Of a DNA stretch of 9,234 nucleotides, positions 1 through 7,427 are shown piece after piece. Every line of letters begins with the position of its first letter. Position 1 is the stretch's first letter. The notes under the pieces were generated by a model. That model was not told the origin of the DNA, did not search any database, and saw nothing but the letters and a program-made list of their open reading frames with translations. The translations under genes were made by a program, and so were the position numbers. Origin of the DNA: an uncultured Altererythrobacter sp. (GTDB lineage Bacteria > Pseudomonadota > Alphaproteobacteria > Sphingomonadales > Sphingomonadaceae); assembly GCA_938009055.1 (NCBI GenBank), contig CALLIO010000155.1:1-9234 (forward strand), in the 5' to 3' direction.

Positions 1-345
1 CTTTTGCGTCTGGCGCCCTCCGTGGCTCAGCTGCGCCCAGAAATGATTGCCGCCGCGCGTTGCCGCCTTGGCCCAATTGGCCAGCCGCGCTGCCATATCG
101 CGATCCGGCTCGCCTTCGATAATGACATTGCCGGGCCGCTCGAGATGGTCACGATCAATGATGATATTGCCAGACAAGAGCATCCCCGCCCCGCCATCCG
201 ACCATATTCCGTAAAGCCGCTCAAGCGCCGGCGTAGGGCGGCCATCGGGCGTTGCCAGCCCTTCGGTCATTGACGCTTTGCTTAACCGGTTGGGCAGCAC
301 CGCGCCACAAGGCAATTTCAGGCTGCTATCAAGGCTATTGGTCAT
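1..345 (-). CDS. NADH:flavin oxidoreductase, Old Yellow Enzyme family (N-terminal part, truncated by window edge)
   Basis: This is an open frame on the minus strand from ATG at 345 to the window edge, giving the first 115 residues of a protein whose family is usually about 370-420 aa. The start of the protein has the pattern of the FMN-binding TIM barrel of OYE-type reductases: an early LPNRLSKASMTEGLA segment (family form 'NRivmapM'), then YGIWSDGGAGMLLSG, and near the end the hallmark QLSHGGRQ, which corresponds to the family QLxHxGR motif. Such enzymes are cytosolic FMN proteins that use NAD(P)H to reduce activated double bonds or similar electrophiles; the substrate cannot be told from this fragment. 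A GGGGAG ribosome site lies 10 bases upstream of the ATG (356-361 on the plus strand). It is divergent from a TetR-family gene, which suggests that this neighbour controls it. The rest of the gene lies outside the window, so catalytic residues further along cannot be checked. Confidence 0.88.
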   Translation of the reverse strand, partial: MTNSLDSSLKLPCGAVLPNRLSKASMTEGLATPDGRPTPALERLYGIWSDGGAGMLLSGNIIIDRDHLERPGNVIIEGEPDRDMAARLANWAKAATRGGNHFWAQLSHGGRQTQK

Positions 346-455
346 AATTTTTCAGCTCCCCTCGTCCTGCGCTTCATGCCCGAGCAGGTTCGAAATTGAA
401 ACCTTCCTTGTCTGCGCTCAATCGCAAAACTTGCCTGCAGGATACAAGCCCTTGC

Positions 456-477
456 TGGCCATTGCGCCCGATGGCCA
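456..477. promoter_or_regulatory. Inverted repeat, candidate operator between the oxidoreductase and TetR genes
   Basis: A perfect 7-bp inverted repeat, TGGCCAT and ATGGCCA, is separated by 8 bases in the 177-bp divergent intergenic region, 45 bases before the TetR start codon. TetR regulators typically bind short palindromes in the region they share with their target, so this is a reasonable operator candidate. The family link is established knowledge; the assignment to this repeat is inference. No convincing -35/-10 pair was recognised around it. A 7-bp repeat could also occur by chance. Confidence 0.35.
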
Positions 478-522
478 ATAGGCGTAGGCGCAAGGTCAGG
501 AAAACGGGGACGCAGAATTTCA

Positions 523-1143
523 ATGAACGGGGCAGTTGCCAGAGTGGATTTGGAGCGTCGCGCTGAACCCAAGCAAAAGCGCGCGCAGGAGCGGATCGAG
601 CAGATTATCGCTGCGACCCAGGACTTGCTTGACCACATGCCGCCTGAAGACATTACCACCAGCGCTGTGGCGAGAGAGGCCGATATTCCGGTCGGTTCGG
701 TCTATCGCTATTTCCCCAATATTCACGCCATTTACAGCGCGATTTTTGACCGCTTTCACGAACAAACCGCAGCCATCATCTCTGAAAACGAGCCCGGCGG
801 CGATTGGCGCAGCAGTCTGGCTGATGAGGTTGCAGCAATGGCCCAATTGCTTGAGGAAAGACCATCATGGCGCGCGGTTGTCTTGCTTACCTTTTCAACC
901 CCGCAGCTCGCCTCTGTGCGCGAGAAATGGAACGCACAATTTGCCCAAACGCTGGCCAAACGCTGGGGCGGCGACACATTTTCTAGCAGCGATCCGCTGC
1001 TGGTTGCGCGCATGGTGGTCGAGATTTTCGGGGCGGCCCAGATGCAGATCCTGCGCCATTGGGATGATGCGGAAAAGCGCCAGAGCATTGCGCGCGAACG
1101 CTTTGTTGCGATCGAACGCTATCTGGGTGCCTATCTGGGATAG
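523..1143 (+). CDS. TetR/AcrR family transcriptional regulator
   Basis: The 206-aa product has the normal TetR-family length. The N-terminal DNA-binding domain spans about residues 18-65: helix 1 (RAQERIEQIIAATQDLL) is followed by the helix-turn-helix at about 44-64, with ITTSAVAREADIPVGSVYRYF matching the family pattern 't...iA..aGvs.gtlYryF'. Residues from about 75 onward form the helical, variable ligand-binding and dimerisation domain, for which no ligand can be named. The start is the first ATG of the frame, with GGGGA at 506-510, a slightly long 12-base spacing. The gene is divergent from the flavin oxidoreductase, a common arrangement in which the repressor controls both itself and the enzyme. 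Its stop lies only 10 bases from the end of the convergent diheme lipoprotein gene, with no obvious terminator hairpin in between. Confidence 0.93.
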   Translation: MNGAVARVDLERRAEPKQKRAQERIEQIIAATQDLLDHMPPEDITTSAVAREADIPVGSVYRYFPNIHAIYSAIFDRFHEQTAAIISENEPGGDWRSSLADEVAAMAQLLEERPSWRAVVLLTFSTPQLASVREKWNAQFAQTLAKRWGGDTFSSSDPLLVARMVVEIFGAAQMQILRHWDDAEKRQSIARERFVAIERYLGAYLG

Positions 1144-1153
1144 GTCAGCCAGC

Positions 1154-2320
1154 TCAGCTGCAATCCCCCTCCAGCGTTTCGACCCATTGCCGCACCAATG
1201 CCACGCCTTCTGCATGGACAGTCGCGCGGCCAATTTCAGGCATCATCTTGTCGCCTTCCTTGGCCTCCATCCGGTAGATGAGAATGGAATCGTCAGGATG
1301 GCCGGGGCGAATACCCCAGCGCCGGTTGCCGGTTCCTGCGCCCGCTGCAATCGGCAGCTTGCATGTGCCAAGCGCCGGGCCGCTCGCATCGGGTTCAAGC
1401 GACAAACCCGAAGTATCGGCGGGGCCGACGGGTGAATGGCAATGCGAACAATTGATGTCGAGATAGGCGCGAGCGCGCGCATCCAGCGCAGCATCCACAT
1501 CATCCCAGCGCGCATTATTAGGAACTCCATCCAAATCAACGGGCACGCCGGTCAGGAAACCCACTCTCGATAGTTGCTCGATCTGATTGCGCGCGCCGCC
1601 CAGTGTTTTCGAATAGGCGAAGTCGCGGTTCAAATGGCGCACCTTGGGGCCGATCGGGTGGATTGCGGCCTCGTTGGAATTGGTGCCGTGGCAGCTGGCG
1701 CATTCATTGACGTTGGGAATGACATAGTCGAACGGCTCGCTTTCACTCTCTGCTGTGGTCAAATTGAGCGGAATGATGCCGCCAATCCGGTTGAGAGTAG
1801 CCTCGCTCTGATCGTCGTTCCAGCGATACGGGATCGCCTCCCACCCTGCCTCCCGGTGGACCAGAACGCGGGTTTCGATCAAGCGCACCTCGCTCAGCTG
1901 AAGCTTGCCGCTCGCGGCGAAATCGGTGGCCGTGTCGAGCAGCACTTCATCCGCGTCAGCCCCGTCGCTGACAGGATAGTAAAACGTCTTGGTGATAACG
2001 GTGCCGACCGGAAAATCCAGCACTTCGCCCTCGCGATATTGCGCGCTCGTGCCCGCTGGCATCCACACGGTGCGCAATTTGTGCGCATAGTCGGAGAAGA
2101 GCGGCGTGTTGAGATCATAGGGCAAAACCCCTTCGCTCAGTACCAATTCTCCGCCGGAACGTTGGACTTGCCCCCATTCCCGAAGTGTTTCGGGGTTGCC
2201 CGCATCAATGTAATTGGCCGCGATCAGTGGCAAGTCGGGAACCGGTGCAGTCCCCTCTCGCTCGCCGCAAGCTGACAGCGAAAGAAGCGTGGCCAGCGCG
2301 GCAAAGAGCGCACCGCGCAT
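1154..2320 (-). CDS. Diheme c-type lipoprotein, SO2930/HNE_0200 family (TIGR03806-like)
   Basis: The 388-aa protein starts with a short hydrophobic leader ending in a lipobox, LSAC at 15-18, so Cys18 is the expected lipidated residue. Two heme c attachment motifs are visible: CASCH at 207-211 and CSHCH at 291-295. A Met-Met-Pro at 359-361, in GDKMMPEIGR, looks like the distal ligand loop of a class I cytochrome c domain. C320 and C387 could form a disulfide. The N-terminal half, about 25-200, contains segments such as YDLNTPLFSDYAHKLR and FPVGTVITKTF that I associate with TIGR03806, a family named for its heme proteins and found next to TIGR03805 beta-helix proteins. Here the gene follows exactly such a beta-helix gene, its ATG lying 3 bases after that stop codon, so they should be co-transcribed and probably translationally coupled. 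The protein is inferred to be envelope-anchored and to carry electrons for an unknown reaction. Confidence 0.88.
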   Translation of the reverse strand: MRGALFAALATLLSLSACGEREGTAPVPDLPLIAANYIDAGNPETLREWGQVQRSGGELVLSEGVLPYDLNTPLFSDYAHKLRTVWMPAGTSAQYREGEVLDFPVGTVITKTFYYPVSDGADADEVLLDTATDFAASGKLQLSEVRLIETRVLVHREAGWEAIPYRWNDDQSEATLNRIGGIIPLNLTTAESESEPFDYVIPNVNECASCHGTNSNEAAIHPIGPKVRHLNRDFAYSKTLGGARNQIEQLSRVGFLTGVPVDLDGVPNNARWDDVDAALDARARAYLDINCSHCHSPVGPADTSGLSLEPDASGPALGTCKLPIAAGAGTGNRRWGIRPGHPDDSILIYRMEAKEGDKMMPEIGRATVHAEGVALVRQWVETLEGDCS

Positions 2321-2323
2321 AAA

Positions 2324-3589
2324 TCAGCTTTCGGTTTCAGCCAGAGCGAATGTCACCGGATCGCGCGGCGTCAAACGGCAGCGATATTTCTCGCTCTCCA
2401 CACGCGGCGCAGCAAAGCCGCCTGGGCCATCGGCATTGAGCACATCGACATTCTCATCCGTCACGCAAATGCGCAGAGCATCGGGCATTGTGCCATCGAC
2501 CAGCTTGGCCGCATCGACATAGCCATCGAAAAGGACATCGGGGAGACTGCCGTCAATGCCGAACAATGCCGTTTTGAGCGTCATCAGATCAGCGCCATCA
2601 GGTGATGCGCCCCCGCCGCTAAAAGTGTTGTCATAGACCCAGATCCCCTCAGGATAGGGATCAAAGCTCGCCTGCGCCGCCTCATCGGAGAAGCCAGTTG
2701 ATTGCAAGCTTGAGATAATCACATTGGCGGTGTTGTTATCCGCCACACGGTTGCCGAAAATCTCCACATCATCGTTGGAATTGACGATGATGCCCGTGCC
2801 TGCCGGAACGCTGGCGACCGCAGTGCCTTCATGGCCGAAATTCTCGGTATTGTTGGCGTTGACATCATTGTCGAACACGCGCGTGCCATATCCGCGCTGC
2901 GGCAGATTGGGCATGTTGAAGACGAGGATGCCGCCAGTGTTGTTCGTTGCGGTGTTGCCATAAACATCGGCATTGATGCTGTTTTCAATCTCAATCCCAG
3001 CAACATTATATTCCGCGCGATTGTTGCGAACGATAATGTTCTGCGATTGGCCGACATAAATGCCTGCATCCGACGCGCCGATGGCCACGCTACCCTCGAT
3101 CAGCACATTCTCGGTCTGGACGGGATAGAGGCCGTAAGCGCCATTGTCGGTGGAATAGCCGCCGGTCCACTCAACCCGCACATTGCGGATCGCGATATTG
3201 GTACCGCCATTGACCTTGAGCCCATCGCCGGTCGTATCCTCGATCGCCAGATCTTCGATTGTGAAGTCATTTCCGGTGACGAGAATGCCCTCTGCGCCCG
3301 CTTTCTGGTTCTGCCAGCTAAGTATGGTCTTGTCCTTCCCCTCGCCGCGAATGGTGACGCCATCGGCCTTGAGAGAAAGCGTGCGATCAAAGGCATAGAC
3401 GCCTGCTGGAATGGTGATGACATCGCCGGGCTTTGCATCGAGCAATTGTTCCTGCAAAGTCAGCTGAAATTCGGTGTTTGCCTCGCTAATATCGCGAAGA
3501 GTTTGCTCGCTTTCTCCCGCACCGCTGCACGCCGCCAGCGACACTGCCAATACCACGCTTAGCGCAAGCCCTTTGACCGCATTTGCCAT
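2324..3589 (-). CDS. Parallel beta-helix lipoprotein (TIGR03805-like)
   Basis: The 421-aa product has a signal peptide ending in the lipobox LAAC (18-21), so Cys21 is the expected lipidation site. From about residue 55 to 325 it has short repeats rich in N, G and hydrophobic residues, spaced about 22-25 residues apart, of the kind found in right-handed parallel beta-helices (NosD/pectate-lyase-like). Examples are NIAIRNVRVEW at 131, NIIVRNNRAEY at 184, INADVYGNTATNNTGGI at 205 and DDVEIFGNRVADN at 273. The opening segment PGDVITIPAGVYAFDRTLSL (54-73) is the usual N-terminal cap of such folds. The C-terminal 80 residues are outside the helix and contain C375 and C404, a possible disulfide. An AGGGAGAG ribosome site precedes the ATG at normal spacing. 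It is first in a two-gene operon with the diheme lipoprotein. The fold can bind or cleave polysaccharides, but no catalytic residue set is recognisable and no substrate can be assigned. Confidence 0.88.
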   Translation of the reverse strand: MANAVKGLALSVVLAVSLAACSGAGESEQTLRDISEANTEFQLTLQEQLLDAKPGDVITIPAGVYAFDRTLSLKADGVTIRGEGKDKTILSWQNQKAGAEGILVTGNDFTIEDLAIEDTTGDGLKVNGGTNIAIRNVRVEWTGGYSTDNGAYGLYPVQTENVLIEGSVAIGASDAGIYVGQSQNIIVRNNRAEYNVAGIEIENSINADVYGNTATNNTGGILVFNMPNLPQRGYGTRVFDNDVNANNTENFGHEGTAVASVPAGTGIIVNSNDDVEIFGNRVADNNTANVIISSLQSTGFSDEAAQASFDPYPEGIWVYDNTFSGGGASPDGADLMTLKTALFGIDGSLPDVLFDGYVDAAKLVDGTMPDALRICVTDENVDVLNADGPGGFAAPRVESEKYRCRLTPRDPVTFALAETES

Positions 3590-3699
3590 CGCTCATCTCT
3601 CCCTTAATGAAGCAGGTCTGCCAGAGAATTTCGGCAAGCTCAACACGGATGCGCACAGGCATTGCAGCCCAATGTTATGTCTTGCGGCGATGATAGCCG

Positions 3700-3712
3700 C
3701 TGTTACAAACAG
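3700..3712. promoter_or_regulatory. Small near-palindrome upstream of the TPR-FecR genes
   Basis: CTGTT and AACAG form a 5-bp inverted repeat with a 3-base spacer, ending 18 bases before the ATG at 3731 in the 141-bp divergent region between the beta-helix and TPR genes. It is placed where a regulator could block transcription or ribosome access. The arms are short and the assignment is a weak inference. A second short inverted repeat, GCGGC (3684-3688) and GCCGC (3696-3700), lies just beside it. No confident sigma-70 promoter was found in this region. Confidence 0.2.
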
Positions 3713-3715
3713 TTG

Positions 3716-3722
3716 GTGGGAG
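3716..3722 (+). promoter_or_regulatory. Ribosome binding site that fixes the TPR-protein start at 3731
   Basis: GTGGGAG lies 8 bases before the ATG at 3731. The frame is open further upstream, to an ATG at 3662, but that start has no comparable site and would put a charged, Cys-containing stretch in front of the signal peptide. The internal ATG at 3731 directly begins a normal leader (MKKKNAML followed by a hydrophobic core). Confidence 0.7.
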
Positions 3723-3730
3723 CTAAGCTT

Positions 3731-4108
3731 ATGAAAAAGAAGAACGCGATGCTTACAGCAGGGGCCTGTGTTTGGGCTGTGCTGGGGGGAGCGATCATTG
3801 CCCAGGCGCAAGACTTTAGCGAGATTGATGCACTGTCCGATGTCGCTTTGGACGAACAGACGGGCATTGAGGCAGCTACGGCGCAGGCAGCGCGCGGCGA
3901 TATTCTCGAAGCTTTGGCAACGCTTGAGCGGGTTTTGGCCGTTCATCCCAAATCGCAAGGCGCACGGCTGCTCCATGCGGTGTATTTGTGCGATGTAGAC
4001 GACAAGCAAGGCGGGCTGGTTGCGCTCAATCAATTGAAGAAGAAAGAAGTGGGCGAAGAGGCTCTTGCTGCTGCCTATGCGCGCTGCGGTGGGGAGATGC
4101 CGGAATGA
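3731..4108 (+). CDS. Small exported TPR-like protein
   Basis: With the chosen start the product is 125 aa. It begins with three lysines and a hydrophobic stretch, then an AQA motif at 24-26 that fits signal peptidase I cleavage, so the mature protein should be periplasmic. Residues about 47-82 (AATAQAARGDILEALATLERVLAVHPKSQGARLLHA) fit a tetratricopeptide helix pair: the small residues and the 'ALATLERVLAVHP' half are typical. A second, weaker helical pair follows to the C terminus. C87 and C119 are the two cysteines of the mature part. The stop codon overlaps the FecR-gene ATG as ATGA (4105-4108), which implies coupled translation and roughly equal synthesis; a protein-protein contact with the FecR product is likely. 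A single TPR unit is too small to name a function. I would call it a hypothetical partner protein. Confidence 0.8.
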   Translation: MKKKNAMLTAGACVWAVLGGAIIAQAQDFSEIDALSDVALDEQTGIEAATAQAARGDILEALATLERVLAVHPKSQGARLLHAVYLCDVDDKQGGLVALNQLKKKEVGEEALAAAYARCGGEMPE

Positions 4109-5043
4109 CCGTTCCTGTTAAAAGCCGCGCCCTCGCTCTGCTCACATCGACCAGCCTTATTGCCGCAAGTCTCGCCGCCCCTGCTCATGCGCAGCGCGTC
4201 GAAGTTGGCAATGCCGCATCGGTCGTCGGATCGGTTGAGATACAGGCCAGCGCAAAAGCCAAGAAACGCGATCTGGTGCGCAAGCAGCGCGTCGCCTGGG
4301 GCGATATCATCACCACGGATAAGAAGTCGCAAGCGCAATTGCTGCTGCTCGACCGCTCCAGCTTCGGGATCGGCACCAAATCGCGCGTGCGGATCGACAA
4401 ATTTGTCTATGATCCGGGGAAAGAGCGCTCCTTCACCTCCACACTCATCAAGGGCGCATTGCGCTTTTTCTCGGGCAGCAAGGGCGCAAGCCAAAGCGGC
4501 GAGGTTAAAACCAGCGCAGGCCGGATCGGTATTCGCGGCACTGCGGTCGATATGTTCGCCGGGCCAAAGGCTGTGAAAGTTGCCGAGCATGAAGACGCGC
4601 TCGACGGGGTAAAGGACAAGAAGGACGAGGCGACAATGGTCGTCCTGCGCGGACCGGGCGCTGGCACGGCTGGCGGGCTGACGCCTGGATTGGTCGAGGT
4701 TGAGGCAGCAGGCGTGACTGTTGTGCTCGATGAGCCGGGCCTTGCCGCCTATATTCCGCGCATAGGCGCACCGCCCATCGGGCCTTTTCGGATTTCGGAT
4801 CGCGGCATGCTCCGTGCGCAGAACCGGCTTGCGCCCGAGGTAAAGCGGGCCAATGATAGCGGTGGTTTCTTGAGCGATATTCTCCCCGTTGCAGCCGGAT
4901 TGGGTGCAGCAGCCGCGGTGATCCTGGCAACGCAGGGCGGCGATGATGATGGGGTGCCCGGGGTGAATATCGAGCCGAACGGCAACAATAACACCGCTGA
5001 TTGCCCGAACCCCGACCCTGTTGATGGCTGCCCGCCCAGCTAA
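4105..5043 (+). CDS. Exported FecR-domain protein
   Basis: Starting at the ATG that overlaps the upstream stop, the product is 312 aa and begins with a Sec signal peptide ending AHA|Q (cleavage after about residue 29). GGGGAG at 4091-4096 is a good ribosome site 8 bases before this ATG; the frame extends upstream to 3988 but that part lies inside the TPR gene. Residues about 37-155 form a FecR domain: VGSVEIQA, a 'GDIITTDKKSQAQLLLLDRSSFGIG' type segment around 66-90, and KTSAGRIGIRGTAVDM at 135-150, the conserved 'T..g..gIRGT' end of the domain. Residues about 190-245 have no recognised domain. A hydrophobic Ala/Gly/Val stretch at about 258-276 is followed by an acidic GGDDDG and a short tail with C300 and C309. 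Unlike classical FecR anti-sigma regulators there is no cytoplasmic N-terminal region and no sigma-factor gene nearby. It is convergent with a CHASE2 cyclase gene, and I recall FecR and CHASE2 genes being frequent neighbours. Confidence 0.85.
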   Translation: MTVPVKSRALALLTSTSLIAASLAAPAHAQRVEVGNAASVVGSVEIQASAKAKKRDLVRKQRVAWGDIITTDKKSQAQLLLLDRSSFGIGTKSRVRIDKFVYDPGKERSFTSTLIKGALRFFSGSKGASQSGEVKTSAGRIGIRGTAVDMFAGPKAVKVAEHEDALDGVKDKKDEATMVVLRGPGAGTAGGLTPGLVEVEAAGVTVVLDEPGLAAYIPRIGAPPIGPFRISDRGMLRAQNRLAPEVKRANDSGGFLSDILPVAAGLGAAAAVILATQGGDDDGVPGVNIEPNGNNNTADCPNPDPVDGCPPS

Positions 5044-5068
5044 AGCGCGCTTGCACTAAGCCGCTAAG

Positions 5069-7306
5069 CTATTTCGATGTGGCCTCGTAAACGCCATCCC
5101 ATCCGGCTTGTGGGGGATCGTCGCGCAGGCTGCTAATGCGTTCGACAAACAGCGCATGAAGACCCGGCACGCCGAGCTTCTGGTAGCCATCTGCGGCATC
5201 AGACAAGACACGCAAAGCCGCGTCCCAATCCATCGCGCGATAGGCAGTGAGCATCGCCTGATGCGCGGTTTTCAGTGCGGCAAAATCAGCCGCCCCCGCC
5301 ATCTCTTCAGTGCCAAGCAGCAAGAATATGCTCTCCGCTGAATCGCGCCCGACCACCCGCACTGTGTCGAGTTCGAACAGGGCAAAGCCATCCAAATTCG
5401 CCGCCAGATCAGCGCCCGCGATAATCTGGACGCCATACTGCTTGGTCAGCCCTTCCAGCCGCGCAGCAACATTCACCGTGTCGCCGATCAGCGAATAGTC
5501 GAGCCTCTGCTTCGATCCCATATTGCCGACACAGCAAATGCCCGAATTAAGGCCAATGCCGATCTTAACCTCGCCCGGCCACGTAACGCCTGCCTCATCC
5601 GGCTTACTGGCATTGAGCTCTTTCAACCGCTGGGTCATCAGCAATGCCGAGCGTGCGGAATTGCGGTGGTGGTCGGGGTCATCGAGCGGCGCGTTCCAAA
5701 AAGCGAGGATCGCATCGCCGATATATTTGTCGAGAGTGGCGCGATTATCGAGCAAAATGTCCGACATGGGCGTGAGGAATTCGATCAGAAACTCGATCAC
5801 TTGGGTCGGCGAATATTGCTCTGATATGCGCGAGAAACTGCGCACATCGCACATCATCACGCTCATATCTCGCTCTTCGCCGCCCAATTCCAAACGGCTG
5901 GGATCATTGACAATTTCCTCCACCATTGCGGGCGAAAGAAAGCGGTCAAAGGCGCTGTGAATATAAGACCTTTGGCGTTCCTCGCGATAATATGTGGCGA
6001 CCGTTTGCAGCGTATAGACCAACACAAGCGCCAGCACCGGAAAGGTCGGGTCGATCAAAAACTGCGCGGCGGAAAAAGCCGAATAAGACAGCGCGCCCAC
6101 CGCGATGATGCCTGTCAAAGCGACCACAGCGCCCTTGATCGCGCCCAATCGCGGCAGCAGGATCGCAAGCGCCCCGCCAAAGATTGCCATCAGGAAAAAC
6201 TCAAGGCCTTTTGCCCAATCAGGCCGCTGGAGAAAATGGCCAGCGAGCATTTGTTCGGTCATCGCGGCATGGACGGTCACACCGGCAATCGAGCCATCGC
6301 GCGGGGTTGCGACCAGATCCTGAAGGCCCACGGCGCTGCCCCCGACATAGACGATTCTACCGGCCACTTGCTCGGCCAGATCGTCCACTCCTTCGCTTTC
6401 CAAAATCGACCAAGCTGGGATCACCATGCGCGCATTGGTCTGGGGGAAATGCACCCAAGCCTCGCCCGCTTCATTGACGGGTATCTCCATCCCATCAATC
6501 CGCACGGCCACCGCCGCGCCCGGACTGCCCAATGTTTCGCCCGAGCCATCGCTGGTGAGCAAATTGGGCGATCCAGCTTCGCGCGCGACCCGCAAAGCTT
6601 CAAGCGAAAGCGAAGGGATCAGCGTCCCGCGATGCATCGCCACCAGCGGAACGCGGCGGATAATCCCGTCCGCATCCTTCTCGATACTGACAAAGCCATT
6701 GCCGCTCGCCGCTTCCTCCATCACCGGCAAAGCTTGCAGCGAGCCCGCATATTGCCCGACAAAAGCGCTGGGCATTGAACCATGAATGGTGAAGCTGGAT
6801 TTGGGCTCGACCGCGCGGCCACGCTCTTCCTTGGTGAGGAAATAGGCCGTGACCACCGGCGCCTTGGCAAAGCTGGCGGCAAGCTGTTCGTCATGGCTTG
6901 GCAAGGCTGATAATTGCGCTGCAATCGCGGGGACATCACTTGCATTTTCAAGCCGCGCTGCGATTTGTTCAGGAGAGGTCCGGTCTGCTTCTGAAAACAC
7001 AATATCATAGGCAATCGCGCTCGCCCCTGCTTCGCCCAATCGATCGGTCAATTGCGCCAATTCAGTGCGCGGCCACGGCCATTGCCCGATCCGCGCAATC
7101 GATTCCTCATCGACATCGACGAAGACCGTCTGTGCCTCAGCGTCAGCGGGGCGCGGCGAGAGCATTTGCAAACTGTCAAACGCCAGCATCCTTAAGCGCT
7201 GGGTCGGTTCAGCATCCAATTGTTGCAAGACAAGCAGGATCGCAAGAACAGCAAATCCGATCAGGACAACGCCCGATTTCCTGATCCTCTCCCACAAATT
7301 TGCCAT
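5069..7306 (-). CDS. CHASE2-domain class III adenylate cyclase
   Basis: With ATG at 7306 the product is 745 aa. A TTG at 7387 would add 27 residues without a ribosome site, and the ATG directly precedes the first membrane segment (about 10-29). The CHASE2 sensor follows in the periplasm (about 45-365), with VFVDVDEESIARIGQWPWPR around 61-80, AIAYDIVFSEAD near 97-108 and IVYVGGSAVGLQDL...GVTVHA near 318-347. Three membrane segments (about 368-386, 389-413, 418-438) lead to a cytoplasmic class III cyclase domain (about 478-663). Visible catalytic residues are the metal-binding aspartates D487 (MMCDVRSF) and D531 (KYIGDAILAFW), adenine-selecting K527 and S605, and the N612/R616 pair in GDTVNVAARLEG, which stabilises the transition state. 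All essential positions are present, so it should make cAMP from ATP; K with S/T indicates adenylate rather than guanylate cyclase (class IIIb pattern). Residues about 668-723 resemble a TPR-like helical tail. The upstream AGGG is only 3 bases from the ATG, so initiation may be weak. Confidence 0.92.
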   Translation of the reverse strand: MANLWERIRKSGVVLIGFAVLAILLVLQQLDAEPTQRLRMLAFDSLQMLSPRPADAEAQTVFVDVDEESIARIGQWPWPRTELAQLTDRLGEAGASAIAYDIVFSEADRTSPEQIAARLENASDVPAIAAQLSALPSHDEQLAASFAKAPVVTAYFLTKEERGRAVEPKSSFTIHGSMPSAFVGQYAGSLQALPVMEEAASGNGFVSIEKDADGIIRRVPLVAMHRGTLIPSLSLEALRVAREAGSPNLLTSDGSGETLGSPGAAVAVRIDGMEIPVNEAGEAWVHFPQTNARMVIPAWSILESEGVDDLAEQVAGRIVYVGGSAVGLQDLVATPRDGSIAGVTVHAAMTEQMLAGHFLQRPDWAKGLEFFLMAIFGGALAILLPRLGAIKGAVVALTGIIAVGALSYSAFSAAQFLIDPTFPVLALVLVYTLQTVATYYREERQRSYIHSAFDRFLSPAMVEEIVNDPSRLELGGEERDMSVMMCDVRSFSRISEQYSPTQVIEFLIEFLTPMSDILLDNRATLDKYIGDAILAFWNAPLDDPDHHRNSARSALLMTQRLKELNASKPDEAGVTWPGEVKIGIGLNSGICCVGNMGSKQRLDYSLIGDTVNVAARLEGLTKQYGVQIIAGADLAANLDGFALFELDTVRVVGRDSAESIFLLLGTEEMAGAADFAALKTAHQAMLTAYRAMDWDAALRVLSDAADGYQKLGVPGLHALFVERISSLRDDPPQAGWDGVYEATSK

Positions 7307-7427
7307 TGGCCCTGCTCGTTCCCCCGCTTCCGCAGCCTTCACCCAACCGTATGGAGACGCGGCGGTAAAAGCAATTGGAGCTACCAAGTTAGTGAAGGCA
7401 TGAAAACCGCCGCAATTGAGCGCGCAA

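Noticed and set aside
536..1435. A 299-codon open frame overlapping the TetR gene in another plus frame and running into the diheme gene
   Set aside because: It is rich in Arg/Ala/Ser/Pro, shows no domain, and overlaps two genes with clear family motifs; GC-rich codon use commonly gives such shadow frames.
1574..2275. A 233-codon plus-strand open frame opposite the diheme gene
   Set aside because: The opposite strand carries two CXXCH motifs, a lipobox and operon spacing; this frame has no domain.
2831..3562. A 243-codon plus-strand open frame opposite the beta-helix gene
   Set aside because: It is the mirror of a repetitive Ile/Asn/Gly-rich gene, and the minus-strand product has a lipobox and beta-helix repeats.
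3683..3709. Possible sigma-70 promoter before the TPR gene (TTGCGG and TACAAA)
   Set aside because: Both boxes match the consensus poorly, and alphaproteobacterial promoters are hard to call by eye.
3988..4104. Upstream extension of the FecR gene to an ATG at 3988
   Set aside because: This part lies inside the TPR gene and would bury the signal peptide; the overlapping ATG at 4105 has a good ribosome site.
5044..5068. Possible terminator between the convergent FecR and cyclase genes
   Set aside because: The 25-base spacer contains a CTAAG direct repeat and an AGCGCGCT word, but no stable hairpin with a U-tract.
5957..6778. A 273-codon open frame on the plus strand inside the cyclase gene
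   Set aside because: It is antisense to the conserved CHASE2 and membrane segments, has His/Arg/Gln-rich composition, and has no recognisable domain.
7307..7387. Upstream extension of the cyclase to a TTG at 7387
   Set aside because: There is no ribosome site before the TTG, and the added 27 residues would sit in front of the membrane leader; ATG at 7306 fits better.
7416..7427. Imperfect palindrome TTGAGCGCGCAA in the cyclase-regulator intergenic region
   Set aside because: Only the outer TTG/CAA and a GCGC core are symmetrical, and GCGC-rich words are common in this genome; too weak to call.
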